Shown here: positions 1-10,138 of the stretch, piece by piece | Layout of the letters: each line of letters begins with the position of its first letter | Numbering within the stretch: the first letter of the stretch is position 1 | NCBI GenBank assembly: GCA_905221605.1 | Contig: CAJNDS010002655.1 | Span: 250,001-314,000 of the forward strand | Length of the DNA: 64,000 nt | Reading direction: 5' to 3' | Source: Symbiodinium natans | Lineage: Eukaryota > Sar > Dinophyceae > Suessiales > Symbiodiniaceae | Made by a program: the position numbers and the translations under genes | Notes under the pieces: model-generated | What the model saw: the letters and a program-made list of their open reading frames with translations, nothing else | Database searches by the model: none | What the model was told of the DNA's origin: nothing

Positions 1-563
1 TTGAAAGCCACCCTGCTCTCGGATCATTCTTCGACACGGCACCTGCGAGTTCAGTTGAGGCGACATGTTCCAAAACCTGCTGGACCAAACTTTCAAAGTT
101 GCTTGGCTGCTTCGAGGAAAAAAAGGGATACCCCAAACCCCTCAACTCGCTCACCACCGCGCTCAAACCCTTAAATCACTCAATTCGCAATCCGTGGAGT
201 AGCTCTAGTTTACGGTGATGGATCGCATTTGGAAAGATCCGGCCGATCCCACAGCGTGATGGTCGTTTTCCGAGCATTGTTTTGGCGTTGTTCGAAGAGC
301 GAGTTCTGCGGCGTTTGCTGGCAAGCTGCCGAGGCAAAAAGCACGCGCGACCGGCAAGGGCAGCTACCTCAGCGCCTGCGTGTCACTTGGCCATTCCCAG
401 ACTGGTGCGATCATAAGCCCGCATTCCTATGCTTCGCAGATAGCCAGATGCTCGCAGTGTCGCCTAGCATCCTTTGGATAAGCATTTTTTGTTCTCAACT
501 TCGGCACCGGTGCTGTGCAATATTCTGATTAAGAAAAAGAGCAATGCCAATGAGATGTAGATG
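1..563. other. Unassigned left edge
   Basis: No gene, RNA or mobile element is recognised here. A 99-codon open frame at 229-528 has no recognisable motif and ends just before the minisatellite. I treat it as chance. Confidence 0.5.
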
Positions 564-1183
564 CAACAAGTGACAAGTGACAAGTGACAAGTGACAAGTG
601 ACAAGTGACAAGTGACAAGTGACAAGTGACAAGTGACAAGTGACAAGTGACAAGTGACAAGTGACAAGTGACAAGTGACAAGTGACAAGTGACAAGTGAC
701 AAGTGACAAGTGGCAAGTGGCAAGTGGCAAGTGGCAAGTGGCAGGTGGCAAGCAACAAGTAACAAGCAACCAGTAACGAGTAACGAGCAACGAGTAACCA
801 GCAACAAGTGAAGAGTAACGAGCAACGAGCAACGAGTAGCGAGCAATGAGTAACGAACAACGAGTAGCGAGCAACGAGTAACAAGCAGCGAGTAACGAGC
901 AACAAGCGACAAGCAACAAAGCAAGTAACAAGTAACGAGTAACGAAGCAAGGAGTAAGAAGTACGGAGTAAGGAGTAAAAGGTAAAAGGAGTAAGGAGTA
1001 AGGAGTAAGGAGTAAGGAGTAAGGAGTAAGGAGTAAGGAGTAAGGAGTAAGGAGTAAGGAGTAAGGAGTAAGGAGTAAGGAGTAAGGAGTAAGGAGTAAG
1101 GAGTAAGGAGTAAGGAGTAAGGAGTAAGGAGTAAGGAGTAAGGAGTAAGGAGTAAGGAGTAAGGAGTAAGGAGTAAGGAGTAA
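564..1183. repeat. Graded heptamer minisatellite (AGTGACA to AGTAAGG)
   Basis: This is a continuous period-7 array whose unit drifts along its length. ACAAGTG repeats almost perfectly from about 565 to 711, followed by GCAAGTG to about 740. A degenerate stretch of AGTAACA, AGCAACG and AGTAACG units runs to about 960. Near-perfect AGTAAGG units run from about 985 to 1183. All three minus-strand frames stay open and encode 7-residue repeats, which follows from an uninterrupted heptamer and is not evidence of a gene. Confidence 0.95.
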
Positions 1184-1357
1184 CATGCAATGAGAAACCA
1201 GAAACAAGGTAAGTAGTAAGTAATAAGTCGGATGTGGTCGAGTTGAGGTCTTCCAGGCACTCTCTCTACCGTTTAAACTATGTCCGAGCCCCTGCTTCCC
1301 CCTAAAGTGCTGTGCCCTCCAAAGCTCTCCGTTAATAGAAAAACAACGAAGTTCCGA

Positions 1358-1464
1358 CCCTAAACCCTAAACCCTGAACCCCAAACCCCGAACCCCGAAC
1401 CCCGAACCCCAAGCCCCAAGCCCCAAGCCCCAAGCCCCAAACCCCAAACCCCAAACCCCAAACC
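1358..1464 (-). repeat. Interstitial telomere-like array with variant blocks
   Basis: CCCTAAA units grade into CCCCGAA, CCCCAAG and CCCCAAA blocks. Variants occur in runs, not singly, as expected from local expansion of a mutated unit. Confidence 0.9.
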
Positions 1465-1565
1465 AAAAGCCGGCGGGGCGGAGGTTGTCAAGTGCCATCG
1501 TGTGGAGGCCAGCCCGGATCCTCCAGAACAGCTGAGACAAATACATAAGTAAGTACATGTAAACA

Positions 1566-1730
1566 TATAAATGTGAACAAAGAAGTATACGTATTCAATA
1601 TTACATCTCGTATATTATGCATTCAATCTCGTATATGATAATGCATACATAACATACATACGTACTTACATACATACACACACATATGTATATATATATA
1701 TATATACATGCATGTATACTGTATACCCTT
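1566..1730. repeat. AT-rich microsatellite region
   Basis: TACATA, CATA and TATA tracts follow two imperfect direct copies of an ATTCAAT...CTCGTATAT motif. Nothing coding is seen. Confidence 0.8.
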
Positions 1731-3608
1731 AAGCCACCCTAAACCCTTAAGCAAAACACAAGCCTGCAGTCTAGACATTCGGCCCTGGGATGAGTGAGAA
1801 AAACAGCCGAATTTGAAGCTACAGTTGAATGGGTACTGCAGATGCTTGAGTATGGCATGAGGCAAGACCCCCACCAGTCCCTAAACCAGAAACGTGATCC
1901 CTGATGGTACAGTTTAGAAACTAACTTCGAGAGGCAAGCTGTGAAGCGCCTGGACCTGAAGCCCAATCCCGAGAATACCCGAGCTACCGGACTCCAAACT
2001 TTCGTTCCGGGTGGGGAGGTGAGGTGACATGTAGAGGTGTCTGATTTCTGCAGGAATCCAGAAAGTGCCTCGGAAGCGCTTTTGAGAGCACAGTCCCCTC
2101 CAGCGCACCTGCAGCAAAAGCAAAACAACCCCATACCTGCAGCAAACCCCCCCCCCCCTTCCCCAACCCTCTCCACCGCGCCCCTACACCCACAGCAAAA
2201 ATAGAACGCACCCCCGCGCCTGCTCTAGCAAAGTCTGAAAAGAACGTGCCCCCCCACCCCCCCCTTCAAATTAAGAATGTGCGTGGCCCCCCCGCCCCCC
2301 CAAATTAAGAATGTGCTCGCGCCCGCAGCAAAAAGCAAACCGCCAAGTCTCACCCCCGAGCACTGGCCAACTGGTGGAGGACAGCGTCCTTTGGTCAACT
2401 TACTTGTCTGGCTTGGATGGGCTCAGGCAGCTTGCCACGCCTGAATGGTTTGTGTCCTGAGGGCTGTGAAGGATCCTGAGTTTGGGGTAGTCCAGTTGTG
2501 GTTTGAATGTTTGCTCTGTGGATTCACTTCCAGGGGGGGGGGGGGGGTATTGGTGTTTTTTGTTTCTGCGGGAGGGCGCAGAATCTGAGCGATGGCTCTG
2601 CAGTCCGAGTGGCGACGAAGAAGTGGTTCTTGTTCAAGGGGTTAGTCTAGTGCCTAATTCGGAGTCACGGTTTAGGGGGAGGTGGGATTGTAAGACAAGA
2701 AGCTGGGGGTTCGCTTTTGCCGTGATGCAACCGCTTCCCTGGGATCAAAGGGGCCAGCAGGGTCTGATGCTGTTATCTGTCCTTTCCCCATGGGTTTTTT
2801 TAGCGAGTTGCCCAGGAAAACCCGGCAAGTTTTCGCTGACAGGTCCAAGTTTCCGGAGGGCTGTACATCGATCCGCTTTCACTACACAGCCGCTTGCCCG
2901 CACATGCGCCGCGGTGCTTTGACAAAGCAGCAGCCATTTATCATCCGTCTTACTTTTGTAAAGCGGAAACAAAGCTGGTCTGCCAGATTGCCAACACTGC
3001 GTTTGGGGTTGGACGGGTGAGCAGGCTTTCCGCTCTTGAGCTGCCATGACTGGCATGAGTCACGTCAACTATACTGCGGCTGTTATATCGTAAGTATGGC
3101 ACGTTCAACTCCAATAAAGTCTCCTTGCATGAATTGAGGCCGACGCCGCATCGCCAGAGGCTCACGGCGGGGACGTGGCTACCAGCCTCCCGACAAAGAC
3201 AGTGCGTTCTTGACAGCAGCGCTCCAGGCGTGCTTGATGGCTGTTGAAAATCACCTGCCAGATCCCGAAGTTTATGTTCAGAGGCGAGGTTTAGGGTTTA
3301 GAGCTTAGGGTTTAGGGTTAGGACGTAGTTTTGATGATTTTTCCAGGGGGCGGGGGCGTGCCAAATCGCCTCGCAACAATTTCCCCTCTTCCTTGCCACA
3401 GCTTTTGCGGGTGGCGAATGCCATCACCAGAGCCCGCAGGTTGTACGAGACCCCAGCCCTAAACCCGAAACCCTAAACAAGGAAACCGAACGCATATTCG
3501 TGGGCAACAAGCGCATACCAAAGACCGCCGGCTCTACTTGGATAACCTGAGGAATCCGCCAGCTGCAGATGCAGATTCCGCGTAACCTTAGGTCTCAACT
3601 GCTGAGCT

Positions 3609-3668
3609 CCCCTAAACCCTAAACCCTAAACCCTAAACCCGAAACCCCAAACCCCAAACCCTAAACCT
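3609..3668 (-). repeat. Telomere-like array
   Basis: Four CCCTAAA units are followed by CCCGAAA and CCCCAAA variants. Copy B holds the same array at 19931-19990. Confidence 0.9.
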
Positions 3669-3941
3669 CAGAAAGAAGTTTCAAGCCATGCCAGGCCCAC
3701 TGGCCTGCCTCAAGGTAGTGCTTTTGCCCGGACCCACACAGCCTTAGGTTAGACATGAACAGCTCAAATCCCAAATGAAGGTTTGAAGGGAATATGGATG
3801 CCACCTGCAAGTTCAAGAGCCGAACGCCCAAGCCAAAACCATGCTTGAAGATCTTCTCAGTCTTGTGAAACCCAGGCGAGGTACTCCAGAGCCTACCAAT
3901 CCTCGACGACAAGATCAACGAGCCACTCGCCCTCCTTTCAG

Positions 3942-3994
3942 TAGGGTTTAGGGTTTAGGGCTTAGGGCTTAGGGTTTAGGGTTTAGGGCTAGGG
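3942..3994 (+). repeat. Telomere-like array
   Basis: TTTAGGG units with CTTAGGG variants, G-rich strand forward. Repeated at 20264-20316 in copy B. Confidence 0.9.
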
Positions 3995-4488
3995 GATTTG
4001 TGGCTTTGGGTGGGCTAAGGGATTTTTGTGGCATGGTCAAGCTTCGGCATCTTCACTGGGATCAGGTGTCCGGGATGTGGGGAGAAAGTTTGGAGTTGTG
4101 TCTGCTCTACCTCTGAGCTCATGTGTGACAGCTTCGCTGTCAGTTGATTTGGGCAGGGACTGGGTTGGTCAGGTATCACACATTGGTGGCAAATCACAAA
4201 GTGCCGTTTGTGAGCCAGATCTTGTAACCTACAAGAAGAAGAAGATGTCCGCAGTCTGCGCCTTTCAGGGAACTAAGCAGACCATCAAGGCTTTCTTGAA
4301 GCAAAGAACGTTTAAGCCAAACCAAGTCCTTGAAACCTGTGTCTTTGGGTTGACGCGGCGTGTGCCCTTTAGGGTTCAGGGTTACGGCTTGGGGAAGCCC
4401 TTAGCCCTTTTCCCTTAAGAGCCTAAACAGAGGCTTTTTTCGTTCCATGCAGGGTGGCTGATCCAGCTGGGTGGCACAAACAGTCTAG

Positions 4489-4580
4489 AACCCTAAAGCC
4501 TAAAGCCTAAACCCTAAACCCTAAAGCCTAAAGCCTAAAGCCTAAACCCTCAACCCTCAACCCTAAACCCTAAGCCCTCA
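4489..4580 (-). repeat. Telomere-like array with CCTAAAG variants
   Basis: Blocks of CCTAAAG alternate with CCCTAAA and CCCTCAA. Copy B has it at 20811-20902. Confidence 0.9.
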
Positions 4581-4668
4581 GTTAGTTGCAAGTCTCCCGC
4601 AGGTTTTACCTTCTGCATGGAACTAGTCCCGGTGGTGCTTTGGGCATCTCAGCTCAGGGAGAGGCTTC

Positions 4669-4733
4669 GTTTAGGGTGTAGGGTCTAGGGTTCAGGGTTC
4701 AGGGGAAAGGGTTTGGGGTTTAGGGTTTAGGGC
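4669..4733 (+). repeat. Degenerate telomere-like array
   Basis: TTTAGGG, TCTAGGG and TTCAGGG units. Copy B equivalent is 20991-21055. Confidence 0.85.
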
Positions 4734-5308
4734 CAGGTAGCTCCATCTGGCCTTTGACATGGGGGAAGGAGGCAAGCTTGAGGGCCCGGGTCATGAAAGG
4801 AGCTTCGAAGCTCAGAGATCTGCAGAGCATGCTGCACCAACCCAAAGTCCGACTGTACCCACAAGTCCCAGGTACGTTTACGTAAGATCCGAGCTTCGTG
4901 GCTGTGTAGACGATGAAGTGTGCCCCAAATGCATTCCCTCCGGCCTTGATTCGTGTTCCCAAACCTAATCATGTACAAGCCCTCAGGCATCACGGATGGC
5001 GGGTTCCGACTGGACTATTCGGGCTCGCATGCCGGGAGCATGTTCGGGAGTCTGGGCCATGAGCTGTGTACGACTTCGGTCGAGACTTGTGACAAGGGAT
5101 GTTGCGAGGCAGTCGCATGCAGACGATGGTAAGTTGGGGGTAGCGGGTTTCATTAGACTGGAGAGTCAACCGAGGGCCAACCGACGATATCCAAGACAAT
5201 GTTGTATTACATTGTTGTATAGTGGAATATACTATATTGTGTGTAGAATTGAAGAACAGTAATGATATTTACAATAATCCTAATGGTCACGAAAAAAGTA
5301 CAACAAAT

Positions 5309-5545
5309 TTCTATCTGTATCTGTATCTGTATCTGCGTCTGTATCTGAATATCTAATATCTCATATCTAATATCTAACATCCAATATCTAGTACCTAATA
5401 TCTAATATCTAATATCCAATATCTAGTATCTAATATCTAATATCTAATATCCAATATCTAATATCTAATATCCAATATCCAATATCCAATATCTAATATC
5501 CAATATCTAGTATCTAATATCGAATATCTAATGTCTAATATCAAG
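5309..5545. repeat. AATATCT heptamer minisatellite
   Basis: A short TATCTG hexamer run (5309-5346) leads into a period-7 array of AATATCT with AATATCC and AGTATCT variants. Copy B holds it at 21631-21867. The unit is unrelated in sequence to TTTAGGG but has the same period. Confidence 0.95.
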
Positions 5546-5643
5546 ATTTTTTCTTTGACCGACCCAAGGAAAGGTGCCTACTTCTCGGACGCTTGGCGGA
5601 ACCGAGGGCCGATTCACGGGCTTTCGAGAGCCGAAGACTGGGG

Positions 5644-5693
5644 TTGAGGGTTTAGGGTTTAGGGTTTAGGGTTTAGGGGTTGAGGGTTTGGAG
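5644..5693 (+). repeat. Telomere-like array
   Basis: Five or so TTTAGGG units flanked by GTTGAGGG variants. Copy B at 21966-22015. Confidence 0.9.
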
Positions 5694-6527
5694 TGCAGTC
5701 CGGAACCCATTATTATACATCGCCTCACCTGCAGCCCTTCTGCGTTTGGCTGTTCGGGTGATGGCCCTCGCCTAAAACGCCGAAGCCTTGAAAGCTTTCC
5801 ATGCACCGTGCACCCGTCAGAATTGTGGTGCAGGGTTTGTGGTGTCCTGCCGTAGCCCCGTGCAGTTTAGCTACCAATGGCGTCCCTCCGTTACAGTTGC
5901 GGTGTGGTCTAGTGTTTATGACATGTCATGCTGCGTACTATCCCCTCTCCCTACACATAGAATCTTGGTACCTCGCAAACCTTTGCACAAGCCTTCGTAG
6001 GAGAAGGGGCTCTGGAGAAGCTGTCTGTGGTTCGCAGGGTTTCGTGGAACCCCTCCCACCTTCGCAAAGGAGCTAGCCTTGACTCCTTTGCCTGGCCACG
6101 CAACCCTCCGCGATGAAAATCCTGGCGCCCAGCGCCCGCATCTTGCCCCTCTTCAAGCACTGCTCCTGGCAGGAGTGCTCTTCGAAAGCTGACGAGTATT
6201 CGACCGATGGGGACGGCATCTACGAAGGATGGGAGTTGCTTGTGAGGAGTTTTGTCAGGTTGCTTCGTTTGGGTTGGCCCTCGGCAGGTGAAGGGTTGAA
6301 CAGCTGATGCCTGAACTGCTTGTGCATCTGCGGCTAAGATTTGGGATGCCTTTTGGCCACTGCAGGTTTGGTTGCCGACTCTTGCAAAATGGCGAGGGTT
6401 GGGTCTCAAACACGACACCGCAAGGCCTGAACCATCCTCAAAACCCCTGAAGAACCAACACACTGAGTAGAGATGGACGTGCAGCCCCTCACCGCCCTAA
6501 CCCTAACTCCCCGAAGTCTCATGCAGT

Positions 6528-6907
6528 TAAACCCTAAACCCTAAACCCTAAACCCTAAACCCTAAACCCTAAACCCTAAACCCTGAACCCTGAACCCTGA
6601 ACCCTGAACCCTGAACCCTGAACCCTGAACCCTGAACCTAAACCCCTAAACCCCTAAACCCCTAAACCCCTAAACCCCTAAACCCCTAAACCCCTAAACC
6701 CCTAAACCCCTAAACCCCTAAACCCCTAAACCCCTAAACCCCTAAACCCCTAAACCCCTAAACCCCTAAACCCCTAAACCCCTAAACCCCTAAACCCCTA
6801 AACCCCTAAACCCCTAAACCCCTAAACCCCTAAACCCCTAAACCCCTAAACCCCTAAACCCCTAAACCCCTAAACCCCTAAACCCCTAAACCCCTAAACC
6901 CTAAACC
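6528..6907 (-). repeat. Three-block telomere-like array ending in an octamer
   Basis: The array has three homogeneous blocks: about eight CCCTAAA, about eight CCCTGAA (6586-6640), then roughly thirty CCCCTAAA octamers (about 6645-6899). The copy B equivalent, 22850-23221, is 8 bp shorter and has several octamers changed to CACCTAAA. This is the only difference noticed between the two copies outside the retroelement. Confidence 0.95.
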
Positions 6908-7312
6908 GGGCTGTATCCCCAAGCCAGCTCCAAACCAACCCAAAGGAGTTTTTGCGATGATCCTTTGCCGAGTTGCCTGCGGACAGCTCTTGCGCATGCT
7001 CCGCGCCCTGCCTTGCTTGGGAAGGAGACCCAGCGATTGGGTTTAGGGTTTGGGGTTTGGGGTTTGGGGTTTTAGGGTTTAGGGTTTAGGATGTTCCAGG
7101 CTTCAGACCAACATGCGATGAGCGAGTGCGTGTAGGCCTTACAAGGGTTCGGTCTCAAGCCCTAGCTCTCACTCCAAAGTACGCTTCTTGCAGATGTGTT
7201 GAGAGTACTTCAGCATGGCATACGGGAGGAGGCTACTTTTTTTGCTCGGTACGCGGCAGGCCTGGCAAAGAAACAGCACTGAACGTAGACAATGGGTTCG
7301 GGAGGTTGCGAA

Positions 7313-7500
7313 AGGGCAAGCGCTGAAGACATTTCGAGCAGAGCTCTTCAGCAGATTGCGGATGGGCAAGCGCTGAAGACATCCCCTCTTACTCAGCATG
7401 TAAGAACCTCCTGGTGTCAACACACTTTGGGGAAGCATTCTTACGGCGAAGGGGAGGGGGGTGACCGAAAACCATCTGGGGTGACCGAAAACCATCTGGG
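7313..7500. repeat. Two short direct repeats
   Basis: GGGCAAGCGCTGAAGACAT occurs at about 7313 and again at about 7366. A 20-bp unit beginning GGGGTGACCGAAAACC is present twice back to back at about 7460-7499. No gene is recognised around them. Confidence 0.8.
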
Positions 7501-7999
7501 GCTCATTCGAACATTCGGAATCAGCCAGAATGTTTGTTCATGCACTGCGCTGCCATTCCACATCGAAAGGCGGAGGTCAGTCGGTTCCTGCTCTTCGCAG
7601 GTGTAAGGTGAGCACGCCCGAACTATCCCCAGGCCCTCAACCCCAAACCCTCATGGGTTTTCCAACCGGCGCCAAGCACTGAGTCAGAGCCAAACCCTAA
7701 ACCCTAAAACCCTATCGAGCCACGCCAAAGGCCCAGACAGCCGCGCCGTGGATCAAGCGCTAGCGAGCCAGGTTGCCACATCGGCCACTGGGCGGGGAGT
7801 CAGTTTCGGACGTAGGGTTTAGGGTTTAGGGCTTTTGCAAAAGGGTTCAGGGTTTAGGGTTCTTGCAAAACCATCCAGGCGAGGACCTTCTGCAAGCCTG
7901 CTGCAAAAGGGTTCTTGCAAAAGGGTTTAGGGTTCAGGGTCCAGGGTTTTTGGCAAGAAGGGTTCGGGTATAGGCTCCCCCAAACCCTCAACCTTTACT

Positions 8000-8090
8000 T
8001 ACTGTTGGTTCGCAGAGAATGAGGGAATTAGGGCCCTACACATACCCTTTAGGGGAATATAGGGAATATACTGTAGGGTCATCGCAGTCG
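8000..8090. mobile_element. Truncated relative of the 8747-8889 palindromic element
   Basis: It begins TACTGTTGGTTCGCAG and continues with a GAATGAGGGAA-TAGGGCC stretch, matching the inverted right end of the 8747-8889 element over more than 30 bp. No opposing arm is found downstream, so it is a one-ended fragment. Copy B: 24314-24404. Confidence 0.65.
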
Positions 8091-8746
8091 CTCCCAAGAT
8101 CCGACAGGCCCTTTGTCAGAGATCTTCCCAAATGTTTACACAGCGCCGGAAAGAGACGCCGTCCCGTCCAGATGAAGGCCTTGAGTTAGAAGCACGCTGG
8201 GAGCCCCAACCATCTCGCCAGGTCCTGGGAGACCGGGAAGCTTCCGTCGGCACTTACCGAGAGTGCCCCGGCTATGGTCTCACACTGAGGGCGTCAAGGC
8301 TTTAGAGTTCACTCGAGTCTAGAAAGTCAGAGCAGGCTTTACAAAAAAAGCATCGCTTAAGGGTCAAGGACCTTTGGGCTGATGCAGCAGGCCATTGAGA
8401 ATTTGAGGGCAGGTCGGAACCCAATCCGCAACCCTGGAGGAACCATGGTCCTGAGCCGAAGAGTAAAGCTTGGATCACCCGGTTCGGATTCTGATGCCTG
8501 GGCTCAGGGGTTGCAGCAAGGCAAAGAGCAGCAGGGTGGGCCGTGGAGTAGATCTGCAATCTCGTGCGAACCTGCTACATCAGGTTTGTGGTCTTCGACG
8601 CGGCCCAGATCTATCCGGAATACGTGCTGCTGGGCGTTCTCAGCCTTGCTTGTCGCTTTGGGGCTTCAGGGTGAATCCAAAACGTGCTTCGACCATCAAG
8701 GCGTGCACAGCACATGGGTCAGGGATGTCACGCGTCTGCCAAGACT

Positions 8747-8889
8747 TACTGTTGGTTAGTAGGGAATGGGGGACTGAGGTACCCTTTATAATCCCTTAAA
8801 GGGTATATATATATATATATGCATTTTTTCTATATATATATATATATATATATGGCCCTACTTCCCTCATTCCCTGCGAACCAACAGTA
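8747..8889. mobile_element. MITE-like palindromic element with TA-repeat core
   Basis: Inverted arms start TACTGTTGGTT and end AACCAACAGTA, extending inward with GGGAATG/CATTCCC. The core is two TA dinucleotide tracts. There is no coding capacity, so any movement would have depended on an unseen transposase. Copy B: 25061-25203. Confidence 0.75.
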
Positions 8890-9093
8890 GGAAGAATCGC
8901 CTTGAATCGCCGGGGGGGCAGCCAAGGATACTCTACGAGCGAGAGTTCTGAATGTGATGCCAGGGCTGCCTGAAGGTACTGCCCTGCCCTGCCTGGTAAC
9001 TTTGCAGGCCCCTCACGCACTGAAGAAGTTCAGAGACCTGAGGGAGATCTGACTTTTGGATGCTGCAGGGGGAGTGCGAGACTGAATGCCGCT

Positions 9094-9180
9094 ACCCTAA
9101 ACCCTAAACCCTAAACCCTAAACCCTAAACCCTAAACCCTAAACCCTAAACCCTAAACCCTAAACCCTAAACCCTAAACC
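9094..9180 (-). repeat. Telomere-like array
   Basis: About twelve near-perfect CCCTAAA units. Copy B at 25408-25494. Confidence 0.93.
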
Positions 9181-9250
9181 GGGGCATATTGTGGGGATTG
9201 GGCTCTTGTTGCGTATCGGCCGCATGGCAACCCCAGATGTCAGGTCGGGG

Positions 9251-9442
9251 TAAACCCTAAACCCTAAACCCTAACCCCAAACCCCAAACCCTAAAACCTA
9301 AACCCTAAACCCTAAACCCTAAACCCTAAGCCCTAAGCCCTAAACCCTAAACCCTATGCCCTAAACCCTATACCCTATACTCTTGGCCCTAAACCCTCAA
9401 CCCTAAACCCTCAACCTTAAACCCTAAACCCTAAACCCTAAG
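9251..9442 (-). repeat. Long degenerate telomere-like array
   Basis: CCCTAAA units mixed with CCCTAAG, CCCTATA, CCCTCAA and CCCCAAA. Copy B at 25565-25756. Confidence 0.9.
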
Positions 9443-9530
9443 CGTTGCCGGATGCTCAGAGGATGTGATGGTCATGCACTCCCAGGTCGCACCCCAACTT
9501 TCCTAGGAAGGCCCTTGGGACATTTATATG

Positions 9531-9595
9531 TAGGGTTTAGGGTTTAGGGTTTGGGGGTTAGGGTTTAGGGTATAGGGTTTCAGGGTTTAAGAGGA
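9531..9595 (+). repeat. Telomere-like array
   Basis: TTTAGGG units with several single-base variants. Copy B at 25845-25909. Confidence 0.85.
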
Positions 9596-9778
9596 CCACA
9601 GGCAGGATTTTTTTTTCAGAGGGTTTTCAAGGCCATCCTCGTTTCAGAAGTTTGTCTTGCTGGGGCTTCGCTGCACGTCTTTCAACGAAAGTTCCAGCCG
9701 CCCATCTGCCATCAGCCCTCCAAGGCGGCAGATTCCCTGCCTGGTCCCAAACGACCATAAACTCAAACTTTGGGGACT

Positions 9779-9847
9779 TTAGGGCTTAGGGTTTAGGGTT
9801 TAGGGTTTTGGGTTTAGGGTCTAGGGTCTAGGGTCTAGGGTTTAGGG
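9779..9847 (+). repeat. Telomere-like array directly abutting the 5' LTR
   Basis: TTTAGGG and TCTAGGG units end with TTTAGGG at 9847, the base before the LTR. The 3' LTR in copy B is followed at once by more TTTAGGG units, so the retroelement went into this array. Copy B at 26093-26161. Confidence 0.93.
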
Positions 9848-10075
9848 TGCGGAGCTGCAATTGGTATTGTAGAAAGGAGTTGGTATTGGAAGTTGAAGGG
9901 TCAATGAACCCGGTAATCTTTGGCTCAAGCCATGACCAAAGCGGTCGAAGGTTTCGTAAAAAGTGTACCCTTGGTTTGGGGTCTTGCTGTTCGGTTGTTG
10001 GTTGTTCCAGGGGTAATAAGGGCTTCTGTTGGGGTTGACTGTCTTGTTCCCTGTCCTCCTTCGGTTGCCCCCCGT
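9848..10075 (+). repeat. 5' LTR, copy A
   Basis: 228 bp starting TGCGGAGCTG and ending CCCCCCGT. Identical by eye to 26162-26389 and to the 3' LTR at 35861-36088. It begins with TG but does not end with the usual CA. It contains TTTGGCTCAAG at 9919-9929, followed by CCATG. Confidence 0.95.
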
Positions 10076-10076
10076 A

Positions 10077-10091
10077 GGTTATGAGCCCAAG
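10077..10091 (+). promoter_or_regulatory. Primer-binding site, half-tRNA-iMet type (copy A)
   Basis: GGTTATGAGCCCAAG begins one base after the LTR. Its complement reads GGGCUCAUAACC in the middle, i.e. the anticodon stem-loop (CAU) of initiator tRNA-Met rather than a tRNA 3' end. Drosophila copia is known to prime from a 5' half of tRNA-iMet at this position. Copy B equivalent is 26391-26405. Confidence 0.85.
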
Positions 10092-10138
10092 TTAGGCTTC
10101 CTGCGGAATTGGTAAAGATTTTTCGTTTGTTTAACGCC

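Noticed and set aside
564-1183. CRISPR-like regular repeats
   Set aside because: Units are contiguous 7-mers without spacers; no other array in the window has unique spacers or cas genes.
464-1260. Three long minus-strand open frames of 230-250 codons with repeats such as PYSLLLT
   Set aside because: They are all frames of one heptamer minisatellite; a period-7 unit without stops opens every frame on that strand and gives 7-residue repeats.
9932-10084. Short open frame starting at the ATG right after the spliced-leader-like motif in the LTR
   Set aside because: It is in the same frame as Gag but stops at 10082-10084 before the Gag start, so it does not extend Gag. Kept only as context for the motif.
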